From an uncultured Stomatobaculum sp. (GTDB taxonomy: Bacteria; Bacillota; Clostridia; Lachnospirales; Lachnospiraceae), in NCBI GenBank assembly GCA_938010625.1, contig CALLVJ010000262.1:1-6605 (forward strand): a stretch of DNA of 6,605 nucleotides. The letters are read 5' to 3'. Positions 1 through 6,552 of the stretch are shown one piece after another. Under the pieces are notes generated by a model. The model was not told the origin of the DNA, ran no database searches, and saw only the letters and a program-made list of their open reading frames with translations. The position numbers and the translations under genes were made by a program. Position 1 is the first letter of the stretch. Each line of letters starts with the position of its first letter.

Positions 1-80
1 CTGGAATTTTGCGATATTAAATTCGGCGCCTGGAATTTTGCAGCGAAATTTTGCGACGAAATTTTACCTCGTAGAATTTT
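1..80. repeat. Array of AATT-centred short repeats at the window edge
   Basis: The AATT core occurs at 5, 20, 34, 47, 60 and 75, i.e. at steps of 15, 14, 13, 13 and 15 bases; five copies continue as AATTTT, and the typical unit is about GCGAAATTTTGC. Several units are close to palindromic. The array may continue beyond the left edge. Plus-strand frame 1 is open from base 1 to the TGA at 91-93 and one minus-strand frame is also open, which is a common result of such repeats. I do not call a gene here, though a plus-strand gene end is possible. Confidence 0.6.
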
Positions 81-90
81 GATGCGGCCG

Positions 91-129
91 TGATATTGTA
101 CAACATTGTATATCAGTCAATTCTGATAT
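91..129. repeat. AT-rich stretch with overlapping inverted repeats
   Basis: ATATCAG (110-116) and CTGATAT (123-129) form a 7-bp inverted repeat around 6 bases. TGATAT (91-96) can pair with ATATCA (110-115) instead, and TTGTACAA (96-103) is a perfect 8-base palindrome. No convincing promoter or protein site was identified; it lies between the repeat array and the terminator. Confidence 0.4.
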
Positions 130-164
130 CTGATGCAACATAAGATTACAAATAACACCAACAA

Positions 165-212
165 GCCTCCGGGACTACCGCTGCAATCTGGCAATCCCGG
201 AGGCCTTTTTTT
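165..212 (+). terminator. Strong hairpin with plus-strand T-run, possible two-way terminator
   Basis: GCCTCCGGGA (165-174) pairs perfectly with TCCCGGAGGC (195-204) around a 20-base loop, then C and seven T (206-212). This is a good intrinsic terminator for plus-strand transcription entering from the left edge. On the minus strand the same hairpin is followed by the T-rich but broken TTGTTGGTG, so it may also stop the surface operon, which ends 45 bases earlier at 257. It most likely separates two converging units. Confidence 0.8.
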
Positions 213-256
213 GTCTGTATCTGCCTTGCTATCTCTAACACAATCGTTGAATTTTT

Positions 257-1105
257 TTAGCGATCTTTTTTCTCTTCCTCTTTCTTTTGCCGCTCTTCAA
301 ATGGTTTCCAGTTTGGATCAAACTTCCGTTTGCCCTCTTCGAGATAGACCAAAAACTGCCGTACCAGAATATTCAATGTCCAGAGTGCCATACTGCAGAC
401 CAGAATTTCTATCAGTGGAATACCCCTGTGCGGCGGCACGCTATGCCCCTCCTCCGCCTGCGCCGGAATCATACTTAACTGTCCCACCGCAGGCGATACA
501 GTCTGCAAAGCAACGCGCTGATTGGCTGCCGCATCCCGTTCGGTGTTCAACAGCGCACTGCTTAACACCGTATATATTTGCTCGTCCACGCCGGAGAGCT
601 GATACCGCCGTCTGGTGACATGCTGCTCCGCGCTGCGTCGCACTGTCGCAATTACTTCGAACAATCCCGAATAGCTCTTTCTCTCTTCATCCTCCTGAAA
701 TCTTCCCTGCAGTTGCAGGCTGCAATGTTCTCCTGGCTTCAGTGCACAGGCCTGCCAATCAAATTGTCCGTTCTCTGTCAACTCGCGCGTTTCCGTCACA
801 GCCGCCGCTCCTTCTCCTCTCGTAACAGTGGCCTCTGCAAACTGTATCCGCTGCGTTCCGATTCCCTCTGGCAGTTTGAGAAGCAGCTGCACTTCCGGAA
901 TTTCTGTCTCTGCCTTATTTTCTATCTCACAGTGCACAGAAAGTCTGAAGTTTCCCTCCATTACAACTTCCGGAGAAATTTGCAATATTTTCTCTGTCTC
1001 CTTGGGCTCTGCCCATGACAGGACTGGCATAGCAAGCAACACAGCTACCAGAAAAGCAAAAATTCCTGTCCCTATACGCAAGGCTCTTTCTACAAGCTGA
1101 CGCAT
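257..1105 (-). CDS. Type I membrane protein with extracytoplasmic beta-rich domain, third gene of the surface operon
   Basis: A 282-residue protein that I cannot assign to a named family. It has a signal peptide (hydrophobic core about 11-29, likely cut after SWA at 30-32), then about 195 residues outside the membrane. The first half (about 40-136) is beta-rich, with PEVVMEGNFRLSVHCEIEN, PEVQLLLKLPEGI and LKPGEHCSLQLQGRF. This pattern of a head domain with a 'PEGI' strand and an 'LKPGE' turn recalls the DUF11-like or CARDB-like beta-sandwich modules of surface proteins. Three Cys (59, 120, 128) are outside, so a disulphide is possible. A second transmembrane helix (about 229-254) is followed by a strongly charged cytoplasmic tail (255-282, rich in Lys and Glu). 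The ATG at 1105 has GGAGG 6 bases upstream (1112-1116). The gene starts 31 bases after the sigma stop and is probably on the same transcript. It could be a partner or regulator of the sigma-linked sensor or a support for the surface protein; this is inference. No sortase motif is present. Confidence 0.8.
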   Translation of the reverse strand: MRQLVERALRIGTGIFAFLVAVLLAMPVLSWAEPKETEKILQISPEVVMEGNFRLSVHCEIENKAETEIPEVQLLLKLPEGIGTQRIQFAEATVTRGEGAAAVTETRELTENGQFDWQACALKPGEHCSLQLQGRFQEDEERKSYSGLFEVIATVRRSAEQHVTRRRYQLSGVDEQIYTVLSSALLNTERDAAANQRVALQTVSPAVGQLSMIPAQAEEGHSVPPHRGIPLIEILVCSMALWTLNILVRQFLVYLEEGKRKFDPNWKPFEERQKKEEEKKDR

Positions 1106-1136
1106 AGCTCTCCTCCCCCTGATTCACGATTTTATT

Positions 1137-2429
1137 TTAATATGCCTCTCCCGTAAGTTCCTCTGTGACTTCTGGTGCGTCCTCTGTAAATGTATTCTGC
1201 TGAAAGGCATAAACCGCCTGGTTGCCTGCCCTGTCTTTAATCTGCACATGCAGCGGGAACTGCGCCTTTGGCACCGCAATAATCCCCTGCTCTCTGTCAA
1301 TCTGAACGTTCTCCTCGCTACCATTTTCCCGCAGACACCGCAGGGCATCCCAATCAATATTTGCACCTGTATCCTGAAAATGCAGGTAAATCATGCCGTC
1401 CTGCTCCCGGTATCCCTCATATCGGGGCGCTTCACGGTCAATATTCTCAATCTCCACAACTTGTTCAGTTTTATGATTCGCAATATCCTTCGCAACAATG
1501 GTATAGCTTCCATTGGCATCAATATTGGCCTCATAAGTTCTCCCATGCCGGATCAGCGAAATTTCCTTTTTGCCGGAAAGTGTCACTTTCTCAATGGGAA
1601 CCCCGCTGTCAACTCGAAAGCGCAATAACTGCTCATTGACATAGCGATTTGCATTCCGATATTGTAAGGAAGAAATTCGCACGCCACGCAGTGTGACTGA
1701 ACCCACAAGTCCCATGGAAAGCAAAACCATTGCCGTCTTTCCCACAAATCCAACCGAAGCTGTTGCTACCTTTCCCCCCAAGTTCCAATATTCAAGCTGT
1801 GAGAAAAAGGTATACAGCGTAAAAGGATTGAAACAATAGAGCTTTGTGCCAAGCATCTTTTTCATCTTTTTCTTGGCCTCGAAAAGCCGGCTCTTGACCG
1901 TGCCAATCGGCACATTCATAATATCTGCAATCTCTGCCTCTCGAAGCTCCGCAAAAAATCGGAGCAGTAAAGTGGCACGCAGCGCCCAGGAGAGACGATC
2001 TGCCGCATCCAGAATCACTTTTTTCTGTTCAGCCTGCTCAATTTGCTTACCCTGATCTGAAAATCTCTCTGCATTAAAATCTGTCTCCAGCAGTGCCTCC
2101 AGTGAAACTGTATTCTTTACGCCTGCATAGCGGGTTGAGACCATATAATCCAGGGTGTGATGATAGGCAATACGGTTCGACCAGCACTGAAAGCTCTCTG
2201 CATCTGATAACTCATCAAGCTGATGAAAAATCTGCAGAAATACCTCCTGTGTGATATCCTCGGCCTCATGTCTGTCCCGAATCATCTTATAGATGAGATA
2301 ATAAATTGGCCCCTAGCAAAGGGAGTAAATCCCATCAAACGCACTTTTGTCTCCCTTTCGATACGCCGCAATGAGTTCTGAAACACGCAATCTGCGCTGA
2401 CGATTTGCCTTTTCCATCTTGTCTCTCAT
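1137..2429 (-). pseudogene. ECF-type sigma factor fused to a transmembrane helix and extracytoplasmic Ig-like region, interrupted by an in-frame TAG
   Basis: Read from the ATG at 2429 this frame has 430 codons with a single TAG at codon 39 (2315-2313); no frameshift is needed. The remaining open frame from the ATG at 2285 gives 382 residues. Codons 22-48 (AYRKGDKSAF, then GPIYYLIYK after the TAG) and the following AEDITQEVFLQIF form sigma region 2, with region 2.3-2.4 near FQCWSNRIAYHHTLDYM. Region 4 is at about 146-193 (LRATLLLRFFAEL, then EIADIMNVPIGTVKSRL, the DNA-binding helix-turn-helix). After it come a hydrophobic helix (about 225-247) and about 180 residues outside the membrane with two Ig-like stretches (NGSYTIVAKDIANHKTEQ and FPLHVQIKDRAGNQAVYAF). 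An ordinary ECF sigma ends after region 4, so the tail is extra and may be a built-in sensor or tether. A restart at 2285 would lose the first helix of region 2 and has no ribosome binding site. The gene is probably inactive unless the stop is suppressed or is a sequence error. It lies 9 bases after the surface-protein gene and ends in TAA. Confidence 0.82.
2313..2315 (-). other. In-frame TAG inside sigma region 2
   Basis: The codon context on the minus strand is CTT TGC TAG GGG CCA. In an informal alignment with general ECF sigma factors the TAG falls where an aromatic residue, often Tyr, is found between an LY motif and a P-x-VY-like motif. Tyr (TAT/TAC), Trp (TGG), Gln (CAG) and Lys (AAG) are all one base away from TAG. 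The six visible gene ends here use only TAA or TGA. Confidence 0.85.
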
Positions 2430-2433
2430 ACCA

Positions 2434-2439
2434 CCTCCT
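2434..2439 (-). promoter_or_regulatory. Ribosome binding site of the sigma-factor gene
   Basis: AGGAGG lies 4 bases before the ATG at 2429 and overlaps the TGA of the upstream gene. It shows that the sigma gene was built to start at 2429, upstream of the in-frame TAG, and not at the ATG at 2285, which has no such site. Confidence 0.75.
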
Positions 2440-4880
2440 CAGTGCTGCTTTTCACCCATATGCAGTACACAAAATAACATTGCCAGCGACCAAAGAATTG
2501 TCAGACGAAACCATATCTCCTGTTGTGACAGTATCTCTCTCGTATGAGGCAGTCGGCGTGCACTGCCACGCCGCTCCCATTCTCCCTTGCCCGACAGGAC
2601 AAGTTGCCGACCCGGCACCTGCCCCAGAAATTTTTTGACCTTACAGCTCCGGATCTTCGCCCAAGGGAGAGATGCAGGCGCCGCAGTTTCTATCTGCATG
2701 ATCTGCGCTTGTCCGCGCTGCTCTGTTTCTCTAATAGAATCTGAAGCCTCTTCCGTTCGTTCCTTCTGCTTTGCCTCTTCCGCTTTTACCTCCTCCGTTT
2801 TTACCTCTTTCCGCTTGATTTCTTGCTGTTTTACTTCCTCCCGCTGCTCCGTGCTTCCCTCGGTCAAGCGCGCTGTCTGTCTTATAACTTCTGTCGCTCT
2901 CTCTCGTCCTTTCACTGCGGGTGTATCCTGTCCCCGTGAAAAGGGCCTGTCTATCCCTGCTGGCTGCGCCTGGCAATTCGTCACAGCAAAACATGCACTG
3001 TCTCCTATACGCTGCATGGCCTGATACTGCGGAATCCATCCCACTGGAATATCCACTTCTTCCACGCCGATTTGCCCATCCATATTGCCGCTATCATTGA
3101 ATAGTTCTGCATCTTCCCAGAATTCTGTTTCCCTCTCTGCATCTGCTGCGCTTGCGCGCTGCATATATCTGCGTCCTGCATTGGAGGGCGTAGCCTGTAA
3201 GTTCCAGCTGACTTCCCAGCCGTTACCTGCATTAACCGCCTTGACTTCTCCGAGCACAGCGACAACTTCACCCTTTCGACGAAGCACCGGACGGAAATAT
3301 GCCTCCGAAGGTGTGGCTACACCGCGCCAGCTTTTTTGAACCACGATGCGACAAATTCCGGTTGCCCTAGGCCTCACAAAAGACGCGTGAATCCTCTGAC
3401 AACCGCCGTCATAGAAAAGTTCCTCGACCATACGGATGCTTTGGCTGTCTCTCTGCAGACTGCCCTCCCGCACCTTTCGGTTGAGCACTTGTTTTGCCTC
3501 CGTAGGATGTGAATACTTTCCAAGCAGCATCTCATCCTCATACAGTGAAACGCTGCTCCCAGAAAGAAGTTCATAGCCCGCCTTGCAGGGCAGCTCTCCC
3601 TTCAATAGTTCCACATAGCCATGGTCAGATAAAAAACCGTCACCGTGCAACGCCTTTACCTGCTGCACTGCAGATACATCTGGCTCTGTCTCTATGCCTT
3701 GCAGTGCACCACGATTTAAAAAGAGAACATTTTTCACATTGGCTGTCAAAGCAAAGGTTTGCGGAAGACCAGAGCAATGCGCTTCTTTTTCCAAGACACC
3801 CTCACCTGTACAGGCATCCTGGATTACAATGTGAAATCTTCTCTGAAATGGCTCATACCCTGGCTTACTATTCTGTTGCTCCAGCCAATAACTGCCGGCA
3901 GTCAGGTTAGCAATGCGGATGCTTCCCTGTGCATCCGTCACATATTCTTTACTGTCATCTGAATTTGAGACTGCTCCGCCAGCATCCGCTTTTAATAAGC
4001 GGTAAGAGATGCTCGGTATTCGCTCGCCGTCCTCTGTCTCTGCTATCAGCTCTATGCTCCCTAGTGTTTTTTCATATAACACATCTTGAAATTCACGCAT
4101 AAAACAAATGTCCAGCGGCATAGACCATTGCACAGGCAGACACGCTTCCTCATCCTTACTCTTCCAATAATGAGCCGTCATGGAAAAGGGCAACGGATAG
4201 GCTTGTTCCACACTGCGTAACCTCTCAGCCTCCTCACGATTTTGAAAAACAACTGCCTTCTCTGCCGGGCGTCCTCCTGGCTGCTCAAAATAACGCAATA
4301 ACAGTTGCCGCTCTGCCAAACCATTCTGATAGGAGAGTGGAATGGCAACTGTAATCTTTGAATCCAAACGATAGGATCCTGCGGTAAATCCCAACATCTG
4401 TTCTGGTATCAGATGGATGGGATTCCCAGTCAGCACAATCTCAGTTGCTGCAAAATAGTTCTTTTGTGCCTCTATGCTTGCATCCCGCTGTAAAGGATGC
4501 AGATTCTGAATCCGATTGTCCGAAAGATCAATCCGCGTTGCATTCCGCAGAAGCCAGATTCCGCTGATGTCCTGTATTTCTCTGCCCCGTGCCAGAATTT
4601 CTGCTTGCGGTGTATGTGTGCCATACTCCAGCAGAATTTTTTCCGTACTCTCACCTGCCGACACCTGATAACTACCATCGGCGATATGTGCAGAGATGTT
4701 CTCAAAAATGGCCTCTGCAAAAGCAGGATCCCGAATACCGGCCTTCTGGATGCTCTCTGCGGAAAAGTCTCTTCCTGCTGCCCATGCCGTGCACTGACAT
4801 TCCAGCCATTGCCATAATACCATGAAGATCACTGCAAAATAAGGAATCCATCTGCGCGCACGTTTCTTTGCTGTTTCCAT
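2439..4880 (-). CDS. Secreted LRR and SpaA/Cna-B-like surface protein with a degenerate sorting signal
   Basis: An 813-residue protein from the preferred ATG. In order: a signal peptide (basic start, hydrophobic core, predicted cut after AWA at 32-34); an N-terminal helical region; a short leucine-rich segment (about 87-156, with ATRIDLSDNRIQNLHPL and EIVLTGNPI), enough for only two or three repeats; a SpaA/prealbumin-like fold (about 272-355, GSIELIAETEDGERI, then DAQGSIRIANLTAGSYWLEQ); a middle region of unknown type; a second Cna-B-like region (about 506-570, ending in NGWEVSWNL); a Lys/Glu-rich stalk (about 678-730, EVK-type short repeats); and a C-terminus with LPHTR (777-781), a hydrophobic helix (about 789-808) and the tail GEKQH. 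This last layout matches a sortase sorting signal except that the Gly of LPxTG is Arg and the tail is only weakly basic. The protein is thus probably exported, and either membrane-held or formerly wall-anchored. Role: likely adhesin, matrix or surface structural protein (inference). It is the first gene of a three-gene operon; its TGA overlaps the ribosome binding site of the sigma gene. Confidence 0.85.
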   Translation of the reverse strand: METAKKRARRWIPYFAVIFMVLWQWLECQCTAWAAGRDFSAESIQKAGIRDPAFAEAIFENISAHIADGSYQVSAGESTEKILLEYGTHTPQAEILARGREIQDISGIWLLRNATRIDLSDNRIQNLHPLQRDASIEAQKNYFAATEIVLTGNPIHLIPEQMLGFTAGSYRLDSKITVAIPLSYQNGLAERQLLLRYFEQPGGRPAEKAVVFQNREEAERLRSVEQAYPLPFSMTAHYWKSKDEEACLPVQWSMPLDICFMREFQDVLYEKTLGSIELIAETEDGERIPSISYRLLKADAGGAVSNSDDSKEYVTDAQGSIRIANLTAGSYWLEQQNSKPGYEPFQRRFHIVIQDACTGEGVLEKEAHCSGLPQTFALTANVKNVLFLNRGALQGIETEPDVSAVQQVKALHGDGFLSDHGYVELLKGELPCKAGYELLSGSSVSLYEDEMLLGKYSHPTEAKQVLNRKVREGSLQRDSQSIRMVEELFYDGGCQRIHASFVRPRATGICRIVVQKSWRGVATPSEAYFRPVLRRKGEVVAVLGEVKAVNAGNGWEVSWNLQATPSNAGRRYMQRASAADAERETEFWEDAELFNDSGNMDGQIGVEEVDIPVGWIPQYQAMQRIGDSACFAVTNCQAQPAGIDRPFSRGQDTPAVKGRERATEVIRQTARLTEGSTEQREEVKQQEIKRKEVKTEEVKAEEAKQKERTEEASDSIRETEQRGQAQIMQIETAAPASLPWAKIRSCKVKKFLGQVPGRQLVLSGKGEWERRGSARRLPHTREILSQQEIWFRLTILWSLAMLFCVLHMGEKQH
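2538..2552 (-). other. Degenerate sortase motif LPHTR
   Basis: These five codons encode LPHTR, placed 8 residues before the C-terminal hydrophobic helix, where an LPxTG motif belongs. The last codon is AGA; a single base change would give GGA (Gly) and a standard LPHTG. Sortases cleave between Thr and Gly, so Arg here would be expected to prevent normal wall anchoring. Confidence 0.65.
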
Positions 4881-4888
4881 ATCACGTT

Positions 4889-4894
4889 CCCTCC
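4889..4894 (-). promoter_or_regulatory. Ribosome binding site that decides the start of the 813-residue surface protein
   Basis: GGAGGG lies 8 bases before the ATG at 4880. The frame stays open to a GTG at 4922, but that start has no comparable site and would put 14 mostly charged residues before the signal peptide. The ATG is therefore preferred. Confidence 0.75.
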
Positions 4895-4941
4895 ACAAGC
4901 ACTCTGTCTTTTTCGATGCCACTTCTCTCCACTTATATAAG

Positions 4942-4967
4942 GACGATAAAAAGCAAAAAAAGGTTCA
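4942..4967 (-). promoter_or_regulatory. Candidate ECF-sigma promoter of the surface-protein operon
   Basis: On the minus strand TGAACC (4967-4962) and CGTC (4945-4942) are separated by exactly 16 bases, and the spacer is T-rich. This resembles Bacillus ECF promoters such as those of SigM and SigW (TGAAAC, N16, CGTC or CGTA) with one mismatch in the -35 element. Transcription would start near 4935, giving a leader of roughly 55 bases before the ATG at 4880. No convincing SigA -35/-10 pair with 16-18 base spacing was found here. The second gene of the operon encodes an ECF sigma factor, which makes autoregulation plausible. The motifs are short, so this is a prediction. Confidence 0.55.
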
Positions 4968-4977
4968 CTTTTTTTAT

Positions 4978-5009
4978 AAAAAAGCGGCGGAATTTTTTCA
5001 ATTCCGCCG
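4978..5009 (-). terminator. Intrinsic terminator of the parA-parB-DUF4446 operon
   Basis: On the minus strand a perfect 10-bp stem (5009-5000 with 4994-4985, CGGCGGAATT and its complement) encloses a 5-base GAAAA loop and is followed by C and six T (4983-4978). The plus strand has no T-run after the stem, so the terminator acts on minus-strand transcription. It lies about 95 bases after the DUF4446 stop and just before the promoter candidate of the next operon, so it separates the two units. Confidence 0.9.
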
Positions 5010-5020
5010 TTCGGCATTTG

Positions 5021-5057
5021 TAGCAGAACCATGTATGATAGTACCATAACTCTGCTA
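5021..5057. repeat. Imperfect hairpin in the 3' region after the DUF4446 gene
   Basis: TAGCAGA (5021-5027) and TCTGCTA (5051-5057) form a 7-bp inverted repeat. A second inner pair, TATG (5034-5037) with CATA (5045-5048), could stack inside it. On the minus strand it is followed by CAAATGCC rather than a T-run, so it is not itself a terminator for the parAB unit. It may protect the 3' end or may be chance structure in AT-rich DNA. Confidence 0.35.
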
Positions 5058-5103
5058 TTTCTCTAATTAAATTTCAGCAAAAAGTTCTTTCAATTTTCTT
5101 AAG

Positions 5104-5583
5104 TTATGTTTCCGTATAGCCAAGCGCTCGCTCCAGTGCATCTTTTTCTTCAGCACCGAGTAATACCTCTGTCTGGCCGCAATCCACCGTCTTAATGTAG
5201 AGATAACACCCTTCCCGTGAATGCACGGTATTCAGAATGAAACCGGAATTCGTATAGTCCAAAAGCGCAAGCGCAAAGCTCATCTTACCCCCCATATCTT
5301 TGAACGCATTGTAGCGCACAATACCGACTTTCTGATAGGAAGCCCGCTGATTCTTATTCAGGACGCGAATTGCCTCTTTATTAACCTGATCCTCCTCCCG
5401 CAGATGCCTCAGTGATTCTTCCAAGTCGAGGATCATATCTTCCATACTCTCCGCATCTTTGCCGCGCATAAAAAAGTCATAGGAACGTCTGACTTTTGTA
5501 TATTTGCTCAGCAAAAACAGCACAAGAATCAGCAGGATTGCGTCAAAAGCAATCAGAACTCCCAATAGAACCGTGGCATACAT
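5104..5583 (-). CDS. DUF4446 family membrane-anchored protein downstream of parB
   Basis: This 159-residue protein has one N-terminal transmembrane helix (about residues 3-26), a YDFFMRGK motif (35-42), a charged helical, probably coiled-coil segment (about 43-80), and a conserved C-terminal part with KVGIVRYNAFKDMGGKMSFALALLD split over 85-109 and HSREGCYLYIK (121-131). These motifs match my memory of DUF4446, a family of unknown function often found directly after parB in Clostridia. The frame is open to a TTG at 5601 overlapping the parB stop, but I prefer the ATG at 5583: it has AGGAGG at 5593-5598 with 9-base spacing, and the TTG has no site of its own. The gap to parB is then 14 bases, and the ribosome binding site overlaps the parB TGA. 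The protein is likely a single-pass protein with most of its mass in the cytoplasm (inferred from RRSY and KYTKV after the helix). Its role is unknown; co-transcription with parAB hints at the chromosome-segregation or envelope context. The terminator at 4978-5009 ends the operon. Confidence 0.9.
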   Translation of the reverse strand: MYATVLLGVLIAFDAILLILVLFLLSKYTKVRRSYDFFMRGKDAESMEDMILDLEESLRHLREEDQVNKEAIRVLNKNQRASYQKVGIVRYNAFKDMGGKMSFALALLDYTNSGFILNTVHSREGCYLYIKTVDCGQTEVLLGAEEKDALERALGYTET

Positions 5584-5592
5584 GATCAGCGC

Positions 5593-5598
5593 CCTCCT
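5593..5598 (-). promoter_or_regulatory. Ribosome binding site that decides the DUF4446 start
   Basis: AGGAGG sits 9 bases upstream of the ATG at 5583 and overlaps the last base of the parB stop codon. It supports the ATG over the longer TTG start at 5601, which would place this site inside the coding region. Confidence 0.8.
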
Positions 5599-6548
5599 CA
5601 ATTATTCTCGACAGAGCGCAGAAGATCCATAATGCGCTCCAACTCAGCAGTCGAATAGTAATCAATCTCTACCCGTCCCTTGTTATTGTCCCGGCGGTTG
5701 ATGTGAACCTTCGTGCCAAGTATGCTTCGCATCTTGTCCTCATAATTCTGATAGTACAGGCTCAAATCCTCTGTTTCAATTACGGTCTCTCTCCGCTCTC
5801 TGCGCTTCTTTTTTGCCTGCTTGACAAGCTTCTCCACTTCACGGACGCTCAACATCTCTGCCACAATTCTTTCGGCAAGTGCATCCTGATAGCTCTCATC
5901 TTCTACTGCAAGTAGTGCGCGCGCATGACCAGAAGAAATTTTTCCCTCCATCAGCAATTCTCGCGCACCCTCTGCGAGTTTCAGCAGACGCAGTGCATTG
6001 GTAATCGTTGTGCGGCTCTTACTGACCTTGTCCGCCACTTCTTCCTGTGTCAGACCATAGTCGCGAATCAGCGTCTGATATGCCATCGCCTCCTCAATCG
6101 GATTCAAGTCTGTGCGCTGCACATTCTCAATAATTGAAATTTCTGCCACCTGCTGCGAACTGTAATCTCTAACCAGCGCGGGAATTTCCTTAAGACCTGC
6201 CGCCTGTGCTGCCCGATATCTTCGCTCTCCGGCAATAATCTGATAGCCTCCCAATTTTTCGTCTCGCTGCACAAGCAGAGGTTGTAAAATACCAAAGTGC
6301 CGGATAGAATCCGTCAGTTCCTGCAGCGCCTCCGGTTCAAAATGTTTGCGCGGCTGATCCGGATTGCCATGTACTTCTTCAATCCGCAACAGTATTTCCT
6401 TATCCCGTGCAGTTCCACTTTCTCCTTCTGCGACGCGACTCTCTTTCTGAACCGCTGTCTCCTCCACTCTATCTTCGAGGTGCTCCATACCTCCCATCAA
6501 ATCGCTAAGTCCCTTTCCCAGCCCTCGTTTCTTACTCACTGCACACAT
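5598..6548 (-). CDS. parB: ParB/Spo0J chromosome-partitioning protein
   Basis: This complete 316-residue protein has all the parts of a chromosomal ParB. The N-terminus is basic (KKRGLGKGL, residues 6-14), the region which in Spo0J-type proteins contacts ParA. An acidic linker follows. The ParB/sulfiredoxin-like CTPase domain carries GNPDQPR (61-67), GERRYRA (107-113) and ENVQRTDLNPIEEA (141-154). A helix-turn-helix region for parS binding spans about 167-190 (TQEEVADKVSKSRTTITNAL). A Lys/Arg-rich linker around 246-253 leads to the C-terminal dimerisation segment (about 290-316). Known family role: a CTP-dependent sliding clamp that loads at parS and works with ParA and SMC. The ATG at 6548 is chosen because it lies 4 bases after the parA stop. 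A GAGAGAGG lies about 12 bases upstream, a long spacing, so coupling to parA may matter. An alternative GTG three codons later has no better site. The gene ends in TGA. I found no parS-like 16-mer in the window. Confidence 0.96.
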   Translation of the reverse strand: MCAVSKKRGLGKGLSDLMGGMEHLEDRVEETAVQKESRVAEGESGTARDKEILLRIEEVHGNPDQPRKHFEPEALQELTDSIRHFGILQPLLVQRDEKLGGYQIIAGERRYRAAQAAGLKEIPALVRDYSSQQVAEISIIENVQRTDLNPIEEAMAYQTLIRDYGLTQEEVADKVSKSRTTITNALRLLKLAEGARELLMEGKISSGHARALLAVEDESYQDALAERIVAEMLSVREVEKLVKQAKKKRRERRETVIETEDLSLYYQNYEDKMRSILGTKVHINRRDNNKGRVEIDYYSTAELERIMDLLRSVENN

Positions 6549-6552
6549 AAGC

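Noticed and set aside
1..130. CRISPR array at the left-edge repeats
   Set aside because: Units are about 13-15 bases with no unique spacers of 30-40 bases and are too degenerate.
133..618. Plus-strand open frame of 161 codons
   Set aside because: It runs antisense through the C-terminal half of the well-supported minus-strand membrane-protein gene, has no good ribosome binding site and no recognisable motif, and spans a terminator hairpin.
927..1366. Minus-strand open frames 927-1127 and 1124-1366
   Set aside because: They are out-of-frame readings of the sigma and membrane-protein genes without their own ribosome binding sites or motifs.
2640..2680. LPWAK in the surface protein as a sortase motif
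   Set aside because: It is about 75 residues from the C-terminus with no hydrophobic helix right after it; LPHTR is in the expected position.
2405..3910. Several plus-strand open frames of 66-145 codons opposite the large surface-protein gene
   Set aside because: They are antisense shadows of a gene with clear domain structure, and their products are low-complexity without family signals.
4881..4922. GTG at 4922 as the start of the surface protein
   Set aside because: The GGAGGG at 4889-4894 serves the ATG at 4880, which also gives a normal signal-peptide N-terminus.
5584..5601. TTG at 5601 as the start of the DUF4446 gene
   Set aside because: The AGGAGG at 5593-5598 lies downstream of it and is well placed for the ATG at 5583.
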